NCBI GenBank assembly: GCA_016929905.1
Contig: JAFGHX010000080.1
Span: 1-49,233, forward strand
Length of the DNA stretch: 49,233 nucleotides
Direction: 5' to 3'
Source: Kiritimatiellia bacterium
GTDB taxonomy: Bacteria; Verrucomicrobiota; Kiritimatiellia; JAFGHX01
Shown here: positions 1 to 7,758 of the stretch, in pieces
Layout: every line of letters starts with the position of its first letter
Position numbering within the stretch: the first letter of the stretch is position 1
Translations under genes and position numbers: made by a program
The notes under the pieces: generated by a model
What the model was told of the DNA's origin: nothing
Seen by the model: only the letters and a program-made list of their open reading frames with translations
Database searches by the model: none

Positions 1-13
1 CCCGGCGGGGTAC

Positions 14-30
14 GGGGGGGGGGGGGGGGG
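14..30. repeat. G17 homopolymer run
   Basis: Seventeen consecutive G residues lie about 30 bases beyond the stop codon of the first gene. Such a run could be a slippage-prone tract. At the very edge of a window it may equally be a poly-G sequencing or assembly artefact. No gene is seen in bases 1-59; a short inverted repeat (CGCAGG, AA, CCTGCG) lies around 37-51. Confidence 0.8.
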
Positions 31-59
31 CGCATGCGCAGGAACCTGCGAGAGGCGGG

Positions 60-2441
60 TTACTCACTCTCGCTCAGCCAAACGCGAGCGCGGTAGCAAC
101 CCGTCCGGGCAGCCGGCGAATGGGTGAAGCGGATGAGGCCGCCGGTTCCCACGATGTCGGCGTAGCCGGCGCCCACCGGCAACCAGGAGCCTGTTTCGTT
201 CCGGGCCTCGAGCGCATAGTGCCGAGTCAGGCCCGCGTAGCCTGTCCCGCCGGCCGCGACGGTTCGGAACGACACCTCGATCACGCCTGCGGCCAACCCC
301 ACATCAACCGCAAACCGTGACTCGCGCTGCCGGGGATCGGTGCCGGCGATGTACTCGGCCAGGTTCGCCAGGCCGTCGGCGTCGGGGTCGGCATCCGGCT
401 CGCCGTCACCGCCCAGGCAGGCCGTCTCGTAGTCGTCGGCCATACCGTCGCCGTCGGCGTCGTTCGGCGCCATGCTCCACGGCGTGACGCTGATGGCGGC
501 ATCGATGAGGCAATCGCCGCTGCCAAGCGAGTTGTTGAAGAGCTGGACGGCAAACGCGTTGTTGGCGTGAAGCATCGGCAAGGCGGCGCCGGTGAGTGTG
601 CCGGTCCAGTTTGCGCAGGGGTTGGTCACGTAGCCGGAACAGGGCTGATCGCAGGCCACAAACGAGCCGCGGTCGCCTGCTACGTTGACGCGCGCCACTT
701 CCTCGCCGTTGATCCACGCGATGAACCCGTCGTCGTAGTCGACGTCGAGGTGCACCGCGCCGACCGCCGCCGGGTCAGGCGTCTGGAATTCGCGGCGGAG
801 CATGACGGACACGTACGACCCGCTCATATCGGGCAGCGGTGTGGCGGCGGCGTAGGCATACCCGATCGGCGTCGCGCCCGCCGCCCAGTCGGAATCGTCG
901 AACTGGCGCGACCGCCAGGCGTGGGCGGGCGCGGACGCTTCGGCCGTCCCGGCGCGGTAGCGCCACACGCCGCCTTTGGCCAGGATTTCGGCCGGCGCCG
1001 CACAGGCGAGTGTCGTGGCATCGGCGACATTCGAATAGGGCGAGTTGCCGTTCGCGTTGTAGGCCTTGACCTTGTAATAGTACCGGGTCTCGGCCTCCAT
1101 GTCCGTGTCGACGCGGTTCGTCGCGTTCGCGCCGGGCGTGGCGACCCGGACCCAGTCGGTGAAGCCGCTCCGGCGCCGGTCGATCTTGAAGCCGGTCTCG
1201 TTGTCGCTGTTGTCCGTCCAGCTCAGGTCGATCCGGCCCGTCGCGACGGGCCGGGCGGTAAGGTCGGACGGCGCCCGGGGCGCGGGCGCGCCGCGGGCGA
1301 CCGAACCGGACGCGCCGTCGAGCGCGATGTCGACGTGTTCGGTGCTGACCTCGTGGCCGTTCGAGTCGGTGAGGTTGAGGTAAAACACCTTGGCCCCGGC
1401 CGGCAGGTCGGCGCGTATCGTTCCCGCACCGGCGTCGATCTGTGCGGCGGTTGTGTACCACGTCATGTTCCGCCAATCGGACCACGGCGCGTTCATGCGC
1501 GTATAGACGAGCTTCGCGGATTGCGCGCCGCTCGGTGACGAGTACGTCGCCGAGATCCGGTTCGTGCTCCAGGTCCATGAGCGGAACTCGGGCAACGGCG
1601 TCGCGTTCAGGAGGTGGCTGTCGACGTAGCGGCCGATCTCGGGCGTATTCCAGGGCGGGCTGTGGCCGTGCGGGTAGTTGACTTTCGTGATGATCGTGTT
1701 CTTGCCCTGCGTGAGCCGGTAGCTCTTGCGGTGTATGTTCAGCGGGTAGTGCGGATCGGTGTTCCCCGTCAACCACAGCATCGGCAAATCGGCGTTCGGC
1801 AGGCAGTTTTTGGGGTCGATCGTGTCGATGTAGTACGTGTCGCCGCCGAGCGCGCTGGACCACGAGCTGTTCTCGTAGATATAGCCGCACCCGTAGACGG
1901 CGACGGCCGCGGCTAGCCGGTCGTCAAGGCCCACGGTCGTGCTGGTGTAGTAGCCGCCCCAGGAAATACCGAACAGGGCGATCCGATCGGGATCGACTTC
2001 CGGCCGCGCGCACAGGAAAGAGACCGCCGAAGCTATCGATCCGACGTTGTTGACGTACCCGTCATAGCCGCTGCCGCCCGGCTGAGTCATCGCAAAGGCC
2101 GCATAACCCTTGTTCCGCCACTGCGTCACCCAGTCCGGGAACGCTTCTCCGCCGCCGCCGTGCACCAGGACGATGCCCGGGATGCGGCCCGTGCAGTTGT
2201 CCGGCACGCCGTAGTAGGCGAAGGCCGTCACCTTCACGCCCGGCTGGCCTTCGAACGTGTAGTTCAGCGAATAGAGCGGGCCGGCACTGTCGATCCACGC
2301 GACGGCCGGCGTTTGGCGCCATGCGGTCATGTTGAATACCCCGGCACAGGCCGGCACGGCCGGACCGAACAGCACGGCGCCGTGCAGGCTGAACGAGGCG
2401 AGAACAGGCATGATGCGGCGTTGCGACATTCTTCGCTGCAT
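60..2441 (-). CDS. Secreted alpha/beta-hydrolase (acetyl-xylan-esterase/S9-like) with FnIII and Ca-repeat tail
   Basis: A 793-residue protein, probably an exported esterase or peptidase-like hydrolase acting on plant or algal polysaccharide substituents; the substrate is not known. After a signal peptide the catalytic domain shows an oxyanion-type HGGGG (about 94-98), the nucleophile elbow GISWGG (Ser160), a likely acid in TGNTDPHYP (Asp229) and a His in NYPHGHS (258 or 260). A fibronectin III domain follows (about 393-480), then a galactose-binding-like beta domain (485-640), a thrombospondin-type-3 Asp-rich calcium repeat (659-706) and a final beta module ending in CYRARVWL. The start at 2441 has GGAGG eight bases upstream; a longer frame to 2534 would run into the upstream gene. 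It is probably transcribed with the sigma/FecR pair directly upstream. Confidence 0.85.
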   Translation of the reverse strand: MQRRMSQRRIMPVLASFSLHGAVLFGPAVPACAGVFNMTAWRQTPAVAWIDSAGPLYSLNYTFEGQPGVKVTAFAYYGVPDNCTGRIPGIVLVHGGGGEAFPDWVTQWRNKGYAAFAMTQPGGSGYDGYVNNVGSIASAVSFLCARPEVDPDRIALFGISWGGYYTSTTVGLDDRLAAAVAVYGCGYIYENSSWSSALGGDTYYIDTIDPKNCLPNADLPMLWLTGNTDPHYPLNIHRKSYRLTQGKNTIITKVNYPHGHSPPWNTPEIGRYVDSHLLNATPLPEFRSWTWSTNRISATYSSPSGAQSAKLVYTRMNAPWSDWRNMTWYTTAAQIDAGAGTIRADLPAGAKVFYLNLTDSNGHEVSTEHVDIALDGASGSVARGAPAPRAPSDLTARPVATGRIDLSWTDNSDNETGFKIDRRRSGFTDWVRVATPGANATNRVDTDMEAETRYYYKVKAYNANGNSPYSNVADATTLACAAPAEILAKGGVWRYRAGTAEASAPAHAWRSRQFDDSDWAAGATPIGYAYAAATPLPDMSGSYVSVMLRREFQTPDPAAVGAVHLDVDYDDGFIAWINGEEVARVNVAGDRGSFVACDQPCSGYVTNPCANWTGTLTGAALPMLHANNAFAVQLFNNSLGSGDCLIDAAISVTPWSMAPNDADGDGMADDYETACLGGDGEPDADPDADGLANLAEYIAGTDPRQRESRFAVDVGLAAGVIEVSFRTVAAGGTGYAGLTRHYALEARNETGSWLPVGAGYADIVGTGGLIRFTHSPAARTGCYRARVWLSESE

Positions 2442-2514
2442 GACGTGCTCCTCCCACTTCGATGTAACGTTCCCTTCATCCCGCGCACCCTGTCCCGTCC
2501 ACGCGTCCGCACAA

Positions 2515-4305
2515 CTAAGTGCCGTTCCCGGCATTCCGGTTCAGGCCGGCGTGGAACCGGTTTTCGATTTCGGAAGCGGACAGAGCGCGGCTGTAGACGG
2601 CGACGAGATAGTACCGTCCTATCCAGGCATGGCCGGGAACGGTGGCCGCGCGGCTTCCGAGCACGAGCAAGAGGGTGTCCGACCAGTTGGCGAAGTCGCC
2701 GTCGAACGTTCCGGCCCAGGGCGTGGCTTTGTTGTTTCCGGGATGGAGTCGCTCGGCGCGCTCGATTCCGTTGACGAAGAAGCGCGCCCTGCCGGACGGC
2801 TCCCTGGCGAACACGACGTGATCCATGTTTCGCGCCACGAGTCCGGGCGCGCTCAGGATCTCGGGCAGAAGCGTGGGGGTGCGCAGGGTTTGGAGCCGGA
2901 CCACGTAGGCGGGCGGTTCGGTGGCGAAGCGTTTGAGACCGAGCACGAAGCCGCCTTCGTTTTCGGCGGGTGCGCGCAGCGTCACGATCCGCGCGGGTGA
3001 TTCGCCCAGATGCGCGAAGGCGGTGGGCTGCACCCACGCTTCGACGGTGAACGCGTTGCCGGCGCGGCAGGCGCGAACGAGCTGCGTCGCCGGTTGCCGC
3101 GAGACAAATCGTGCAGGAGCGCGCAGCTCGAGCCCGCCGCCCGGAATCCAGCGGAACGCCGCGGGGTCCTCCGCTTCGAGGTCGAGCGGCGTGTCCGTGC
3201 CGGACACGTCATGCACGACGGCGCCGCGCCCTTCCCTGAACGTATAGAGCACCTGCAGGCCCGGCATGACGCCCGGGCGGACAGGCGCCGCTTTTCCGTT
3301 CGTACCGGGAATCTGCCCGGTGTGAATCGTGTCGGTCACCACCGCGTACTCGCCCCGGCCTATGATCGCGGGTTGTCCGGGCCGGGCCCTTGCCGCGACT
3401 TCCAGCCGGCCGTCCTGCATGTCGATCCGCGTCGCGCGTGTCGTCACGGCCACGGTGAACCGAGTACCCAGCACCCGCAGTTCGGCGTGCGGCGTCGTCA
3501 GATACGTTGGCGGCGGCGTTCGCGGTGTCACGGTCGCCAACAGCCGGCCCACACGCATCTCCAGACGGCGGCCGCCGGCCGCGCCGGCGGGCTGAAACGA
3601 AATCTCGGTTTCCGGCTCAAGCGCCAACTCGGTGCCGTCCGGATATCGAACGGTGACGCGGCCTGCCGGGGCTCTTGTCTGGAGCCTGTCTGCAAGCAGA
3701 AGGCCCGACCCGACCGCTACGGTACAGGCCTGCCCCCCGCGCCATAGCCGGACGTCGCCCGCGGCGGCCTGCACCGTAGCGACTTGCGCAACAGGCGGGA
3801 CGGTGTGGCGGCCGAGTTCCGAAACCAGCACCCGTCCGAAGAGGAGCCCCAACAGGACGAGAACGGAGGCCGCCACGGCCGTGATCCACAAACCGACGAA
3901 CGGTCGCCCGGGCCGCTGCCGCAGGCGAGGCGTCAACGCGGCGCGTGACGGAGCGCGCCCCCTGCGCGTGCGCACCCGCGGATGCGGCCGCGGCGTCGGC
4001 ATACCCGCGGGCCTGCGCGCAGGTTTCTTTTCCACTGCATCCAGCCTGGCCGTCAGCTCACGCACGAAGGCGACGCCGCTCTGGTCGGAAGGCAGTCGCT
4101 TTTGAAGCTCGGCCACGAAGGTTTCCCGCGCGCGTTTCGGACTGAACTGTTGTTCCAGCAGCTCGGAGATCAGGATCTGTTTGCGGATGACGGCCAACTG
4201 GGCTGGGTCTTGCTGCGCCCGGGCCAACAGCTCGGCATGGGCCTCGGGCGCAAGTTGGCCATCGAGATACTCGGACACCAACGAGAGGAGGGGTTTAGCC
4301 GTCAT
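2515..4305 (-). CDS. FecR-domain membrane protein with C-terminal LamG domain (anti-sigma-like)
   Basis: A 596-residue single-pass protein. The N-terminal cytoplasmic part (1-135) resembles the anti-sigma region of FecR-type regulators (SEYLDGQLAPEAHAEL). A hydrophobic helix spans about 137-160. A FecR domain follows (about 175-325; VRYPDGTELALEPETEI and LGTRFTV are typical). A LamG/concanavalin-like domain ends the protein (about 350-590; FTVEAWVQP, FFVNGIERAE, YSRALSASEIENRF). Its ATG overlaps the TGA of the sigma factor gene (ATGA), so the two are translationally coupled. By analogy with FecIR it should hold or activate the partner sigma factor in response to an extracytoplasmic signal; the LamG domain suggests the signal or anchor is a carbohydrate. 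A Pro/Arg-rich linker precedes the helix. The signal itself is inference. Confidence 0.85.
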   Translation of the reverse strand: MTAKPLLSLVSEYLDGQLAPEAHAELLARAQQDPAQLAVIRKQILISELLEQQFSPKRARETFVAELQKRLPSDQSGVAFVRELTARLDAVEKKPARRPAGMPTPRPHPRVRTRRGRAPSRAALTPRLRQRPGRPFVGLWITAVAASVLVLLGLLFGRVLVSELGRHTVPPVAQVATVQAAAGDVRLWRGGQACTVAVGSGLLLADRLQTRAPAGRVTVRYPDGTELALEPETEISFQPAGAAGGRRLEMRVGRLLATVTPRTPPPTYLTTPHAELRVLGTRFTVAVTTRATRIDMQDGRLEVAARARPGQPAIIGRGEYAVVTDTIHTGQIPGTNGKAAPVRPGVMPGLQVLYTFREGRGAVVHDVSGTDTPLDLEAEDPAAFRWIPGGGLELRAPARFVSRQPATQLVRACRAGNAFTVEAWVQPTAFAHLGESPARIVTLRAPAENEGGFVLGLKRFATEPPAYVVRLQTLRTPTLLPEILSAPGLVARNMDHVVFAREPSGRARFFVNGIERAERLHPGNNKATPWAGTFDGDFANWSDTLLLVLGSRAATVPGHAWIGRYYLVAVYSRALSASEIENRFHAGLNRNAGNGT

Positions 4306-4832
4306 GCGTTGACCGTTCCGACCTTTTCTTCGATGCAGCGCTGCAGAAAAGCCCTGGCGCGCAGCAGGGTCTGCCGGACCGCAGCCGCGCTGAGCCCGAA
4401 TCGTTCAGCCAACACCGAAGCGTTCTCGTCATGTTCGTATCGCGCACACAACAGGCGGCGCCGTTCGTCGGGCAGTTCCCGGATGCAGGCGTTCATGGCC
4501 TCGATCCATTCCGCCGTCTCAGCCCGTTCCTGCTGGCGCGGGCGCTCCTCGAAGACGGTGGTGGCGAAGTGGTCCTGCAAGAGCCTGGAGTGCCGCGCTT
4601 CCTTTCTGCGTTCGTTGGCAATGAGCTTGCGGGCAATGCCGCGCACCCACTTGCCGAAGGCGGCCTGCGCGTCCAATTCGCTCAGTCGCGTATAGGCGAC
4701 CAGGAACGCTTCCTGCGCCATATCGTCGACCCAATCGGGCGCAACGCCCTTCATACGGATGAACACGCGCAGGGACGCCTGATGCTCGCGGACCAGGTCG
4801 ATGAACTGCGCGCGTGTCGTTGGGTTGTTCAT
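4302..4832 (-). CDS. ECF-type RNA polymerase sigma factor
   Basis: A 176-residue sigma-70 family protein of ECF size. Region 2 lies at about 10-75 (DDMAQEAFLVAY, then FGKWVRGIARKLIANERR). Region 4 lies at about 115-170 (LPDERRRLLCARY, then a helix-turn-helix around LAERFGLSAAAVRQTLLRAR). The sequence style is that of the planctomycete/verrucomicrobial ECF groups that pair with FecR-like proteins carrying extra domains. The start at 4832 (MNNPTTR) gives the expected length; the frame stays open to 4949 but that extension has no sigma-like sequence. A GAGG element lies about 11 bases upstream. The stop overlaps the FecR start by four bases. Confidence 0.9.
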   Translation of the reverse strand: MNNPTTRAQFIDLVREHQASLRVFIRMKGVAPDWVDDMAQEAFLVAYTRLSELDAQAAFGKWVRGIARKLIANERRKEARHSRLLQDHFATTVFEERPRQQERAETAEWIEAMNACIRELPDERRRLLCARYEHDENASVLAERFGLSAAAVRQTLLRARAFLQRCIEEKVGTVNA

Positions 4833-4859
4833 GCCGTCACGGGCCTCTACCTGTCTACA

Positions 4860-4884
4860 TGTCACGAACGGCCGAAGTGTGACA
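4860..4884 (-). promoter_or_regulatory. Inverted repeat upstream of the sigma factor gene
   Basis: TGTCAC and GTGACA arms are separated by 13 bases in the leader of the ECF sigma gene. The position would suit a regulator or autoregulation site, but there is no independent support. No convincing -10/-35 pair was found next to it. Confidence 0.25.
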
Positions 4885-4964
4885 GAGGAGACAACAGATT
4901 TACGGGCAATGCAAGGGAAATGGGCCGTTTCGCGTGGTGCGGGCGCCACGGGCCGGACCGCGTG

Positions 4965-6491
4965 TCAGGGGCTCGCGGGCGCGTCCCGGGCCCCGGGCTG
5001 GGCGGGCCCGTTGCCGGCGGCATGACGCTGAATCGCGCCGCCGAGCCGTTCGATGGCGGCGAGCCCCAGCCAGAGCGCGAGCGGGACAAGCGCCGTATAG
5101 AACCGGGGCACAGGCCCCTGCACGGCGACGGAGAAGACGAGCGAGGCCCAGAACGGCAGAGCGAAGAGCGCGATGGCGCGGCGTTGCGCGCGGTCAACCA
5201 GCAGGAGCGAGCCGCCGAGCACGGCAAAGATCCATACGCCGTTCCAAGCGGGCAGAGCGAGGAGCAACTCCTGCACGGCGGCCCGGAACCGGGCGGGCAG
5301 CGGCAGGGCGTCGGGTACGGCATAGTGCACGAACAGGACCTTCCGCGCCAGCGATTCCGCATGGCTGCCGACAGCACGGCCGGGAATGAGCCACGGGTTC
5401 TCTTCCACCGGCGGCCGCCGGGCGGCGCGCCAGATCCAGTCGGGGATGAAGACGTCGGGGCCCATGGTCCAGCCCGGTTCGGAGCGGAACAGGTCGGTGA
5501 GCACGGTCCACGCGTACTGGATGGGGTGGCGTGCCAGCGCGGCGAACGCGGCGCGCTCCATCAGACGGTCGGCCTGCCGTGCGGAGAGCCCGGCGGCACG
5601 GAGGCGGGGGTAGATGTCGTACCAGTAGACGCCGTGCAGGCTGCGCTCGTGCTCGGGGGCTCCGGCCGGGTTGCCGAAGGCACGCAGTTCGCGGTACGCA
5701 GGTGAGCCGGGCGCCGTGAAGTGAGCCTGTAGAAACGCGCGGTCGAACAGATGCCGCCCCCTGAAATCCGATACCGTCCAGCGGTCGAAGCGGACGCCGT
5801 TCCACAGGACCGTGAAGCCGAGCGCGACGACGGAAGGCGCCAGCACCGCCAGCGCGGCGGACCAGGCGCGCTGCCTGATCTGGCCGGTACGCGGCAACAG
5901 CAGCACAGCGGCCGCCGCCGCCAGCGGGATGACGGCCTGGAACCGCACGAGCGACGCGGCCGCAAACAGGAGCCCGCCATATTGCCAGTAGGCGCGTTTG
6001 CCGCTATGCAGCGCGGCGCAGCACGCCCAGAGTGCGGTCGCGATCAGAGCGGTGAAGGCCGGTTCGGACAACAGCGCCTGACAATAGAGCGCGGACCGGA
6101 AGTGCACGGCGTACAGAAGGGCCGCCCACCAACCGCGCCGCGGGTGGCCGAGCAAGGCGCCGCACCGGGCGATCGACCACACGGTCAGCAGCCGGCAGCC
6201 GTGTTGGGCGGCGATGAAGACCACGACCCAGTACCGGCGAAAGAGGAGCATGAACAGGTCGAACAGCAGGGGGAGCCCGGGCGGGAAATGGACGTCCCAC
6301 GAGGCCGGCGGCTGGGTGAGCGAATAGAAGTCGACGGGGGTGGCGAACGGATACCGCATCGTCTGGGCGAGGTACCAGATGGAATCGTTCATGGGCACGC
6401 ACGGCGTCGCGAGGGCGGTGAGCAGTTGAACCGCGACCGCCAGGCCGATCGGCAGGAAGAGAGAATGGGCGGTGGGGAGTTTGCGGGTCAT
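4965..6491 (-). CDS. GT-C-like integral membrane glycosyltransferase (ArnT/PMT-type)
   Basis: A 508-residue polytopic inner-membrane protein with about 10-12 hydrophobic segments. The first extracytoplasmic loop carries the acidic motif expected of GT-C enzymes (PMNDSIWYLAQ), followed by a Pro-rich loop (WDVHFPPGLPLLFDLF). A family 39-type role, transfer of a sugar from a polyprenyl phosphate carrier to lipid A, glycan or protein, is likely but the substrate is unknown. Start at 6491 (MTRKLPTAH): its ATG overlaps the TGA of the upstream GT9 gene (ATGA), so translation is coupled. The frame can be extended upstream but only through sequence that is the GT9 gene in another frame. Confidence 0.7.
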   Translation of the reverse strand: MTRKLPTAHSLFLPIGLAVAVQLLTALATPCVPMNDSIWYLAQTMRYPFATPVDFYSLTQPPASWDVHFPPGLPLLFDLFMLLFRRYWVVVFIAAQHGCRLLTVWSIARCGALLGHPRRGWWAALLYAVHFRSALYCQALLSEPAFTALIATALWACCAALHSGKRAYWQYGGLLFAAASLVRFQAVIPLAAAAAVLLLPRTGQIRQRAWSAALAVLAPSVVALGFTVLWNGVRFDRWTVSDFRGRHLFDRAFLQAHFTAPGSPAYRELRAFGNPAGAPEHERSLHGVYWYDIYPRLRAAGLSARQADRLMERAAFAALARHPIQYAWTVLTDLFRSEPGWTMGPDVFIPDWIWRAARRPPVEENPWLIPGRAVGSHAESLARKVLFVHYAVPDALPLPARFRAAVQELLLALPAWNGVWIFAVLGGSLLLVDRAQRRAIALFALPFWASLVFSVAVQGPVPRFYTALVPLALWLGLAAIERLGGAIQRHAAGNGPAQPGARDAPASP

Positions 6492-7717
6492 GGGCGGCTT
6501 TCCGCTCGCGCGCGGCCGGCCGGTGCAGCGGCGTTGGGACGAGCGAGCAAGTCGCGGCACGCCTGCATGACCTGCGGCACGGAAATGCTCTGCATGCAGA
6601 CATTCTCGCCGGCGCACGGCGCGCGTTTATGGTTCATATAGGTGAGGCAGGGGCCGCAGACGACGTCGGCATGAATGACACGGCAGCGCGCCGGGTCGGC
6701 TCGCGGCCCGTAGCGCAGGGGCGATTCGGGGCCAAACAGCGCGACGAGCGGGGCGCCGGCAGCCGCGCCGAGGTGCAGGGTGCCGCTGTCGTTGGTGACG
6801 AGCAGGTGCGCCCGCTGCAGGAGCGCGGCGAGCAGCGGGAGCGGCGTGCGCCCGGCCAGGTTGTGCACGCGCGCCCGGGCGGCGGGCGGCACGGCCTCGC
6901 GAACAGCCTCGGTGTAGGGGGCCTCGGCGGGAGCGCCGATCAGCAGGAGCAGGCCGTTCGGGAAGGCGTCGGCCAGCTCCGCGAGCAGCGCGCTGAAACT
7001 GGCGGCCGGCCAGCGCCGCTCGGCGCAGAGGTCGTGCGCATTCGGGTTGACCAGGATGCACGGCGCCGGCAACGGGGCGCCCGATTCGCAGCGGGCGCAT
7101 TCCCGCAGCAGCGCGTCCGCCTCGTGCCGGGCGGGATCCGGGACGTCGAGGCGGAACGGAGCGTCGTCGTGGTAATCCACACCCCACGGGTGCAGGAGCC
7201 GGGCGATGCATTCGCTGAAGTGGATATCCTCCCGGAACGCGATGCCGCCGTCTATGAGCCGTTCGCGCCAGCGCGCGGGCAGGTGGAAGCCGAGATGGAA
7301 CCGAGCGCCAAGCGTCGCGCAAAGCACGGTGGCGAGTTTGGAAAAGTACTCGATGTCCACGACGACGTCGGGCCGCAACCGGCGCAGGCTGGCCCGGAGC
7401 CGAAGGGTATCGCGCACGACATGGCCGACGGTATCCGTACGCACGGTGAGCACGTCGTGGAAGAGGCCCAGCATCGGCTCGATATCGGCATGGTTGGCGA
7501 AGGTGACGAGCGAGAGCCGGACGCCCGGCTTGCCGCGGGTGAGCGCGCGCAGGGCGGCGGCGGCGAGCACGATGCTGCCGAGCCCGAAGAACTTGACGAC
7601 CACAACGTGCCCGGGCGCGGCGGGCAGCTCGCGCCGGCGGCGCGGGACCAGGCCGAGCGCCCATGCCAGGGGCAGGCCGAGCAGACTGTCGAGCCGGCGC
7701 ATGAGACCGGTATTCAT
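6488..7717 (-). CDS. Glycosyltransferase family 9 (heptosyltransferase-like)
   Basis: A 409-residue cytoplasmic GT-B enzyme related to the ADP-heptose:LPS heptosyltransferases. The N-terminal Rossmann half begins near VVVVKFFGLGSIVLAA (about 38-53). The usual Gly-Asp after the first strand is replaced by Gly-Leu-Gly-Ser, so donor or acceptor use may differ. The C-terminal half has the nucleotide-sugar signature TNDSGTLHLGAAAGAP (about 308-323) and LFGPESP (327-333). A Cys cluster (C345, C354, C357, C364, C370) with CMQSI near the end is seen in many GT9 proteins. Start at 7717 gives family length; a GAGGGG lies about 12 bases upstream. It sits 41 bases after the 897-residue membrane protein and overlaps the GT-C gene, so the three are probably one operon building an envelope glycan. 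Confidence 0.85.
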   Translation of the reverse strand: MNTGLMRRLDSLLGLPLAWALGLVPRRRRELPAAPGHVVVVKFFGLGSIVLAAAALRALTRGKPGVRLSLVTFANHADIEPMLGLFHDVLTVRTDTVGHVVRDTLRLRASLRRLRPDVVVDIEYFSKLATVLCATLGARFHLGFHLPARWRERLIDGGIAFREDIHFSECIARLLHPWGVDYHDDAPFRLDVPDPARHEADALLRECARCESGAPLPAPCILVNPNAHDLCAERRWPAASFSALLAELADAFPNGLLLLIGAPAEAPYTEAVREAVPPAARARVHNLAGRTPLPLLAALLQRAHLLVTNDSGTLHLGAAAGAPLVALFGPESPLRYGPRADPARCRVIHADVVCGPCLTYMNHKRAPCAGENVCMQSISVPQVMQACRDLLARPNAAAPAGRARAESRP

Positions 7718-7758
7718 GCTTTGCGCGATTCCCCTCTTGGCGGCACGGGCGCGCCGGG

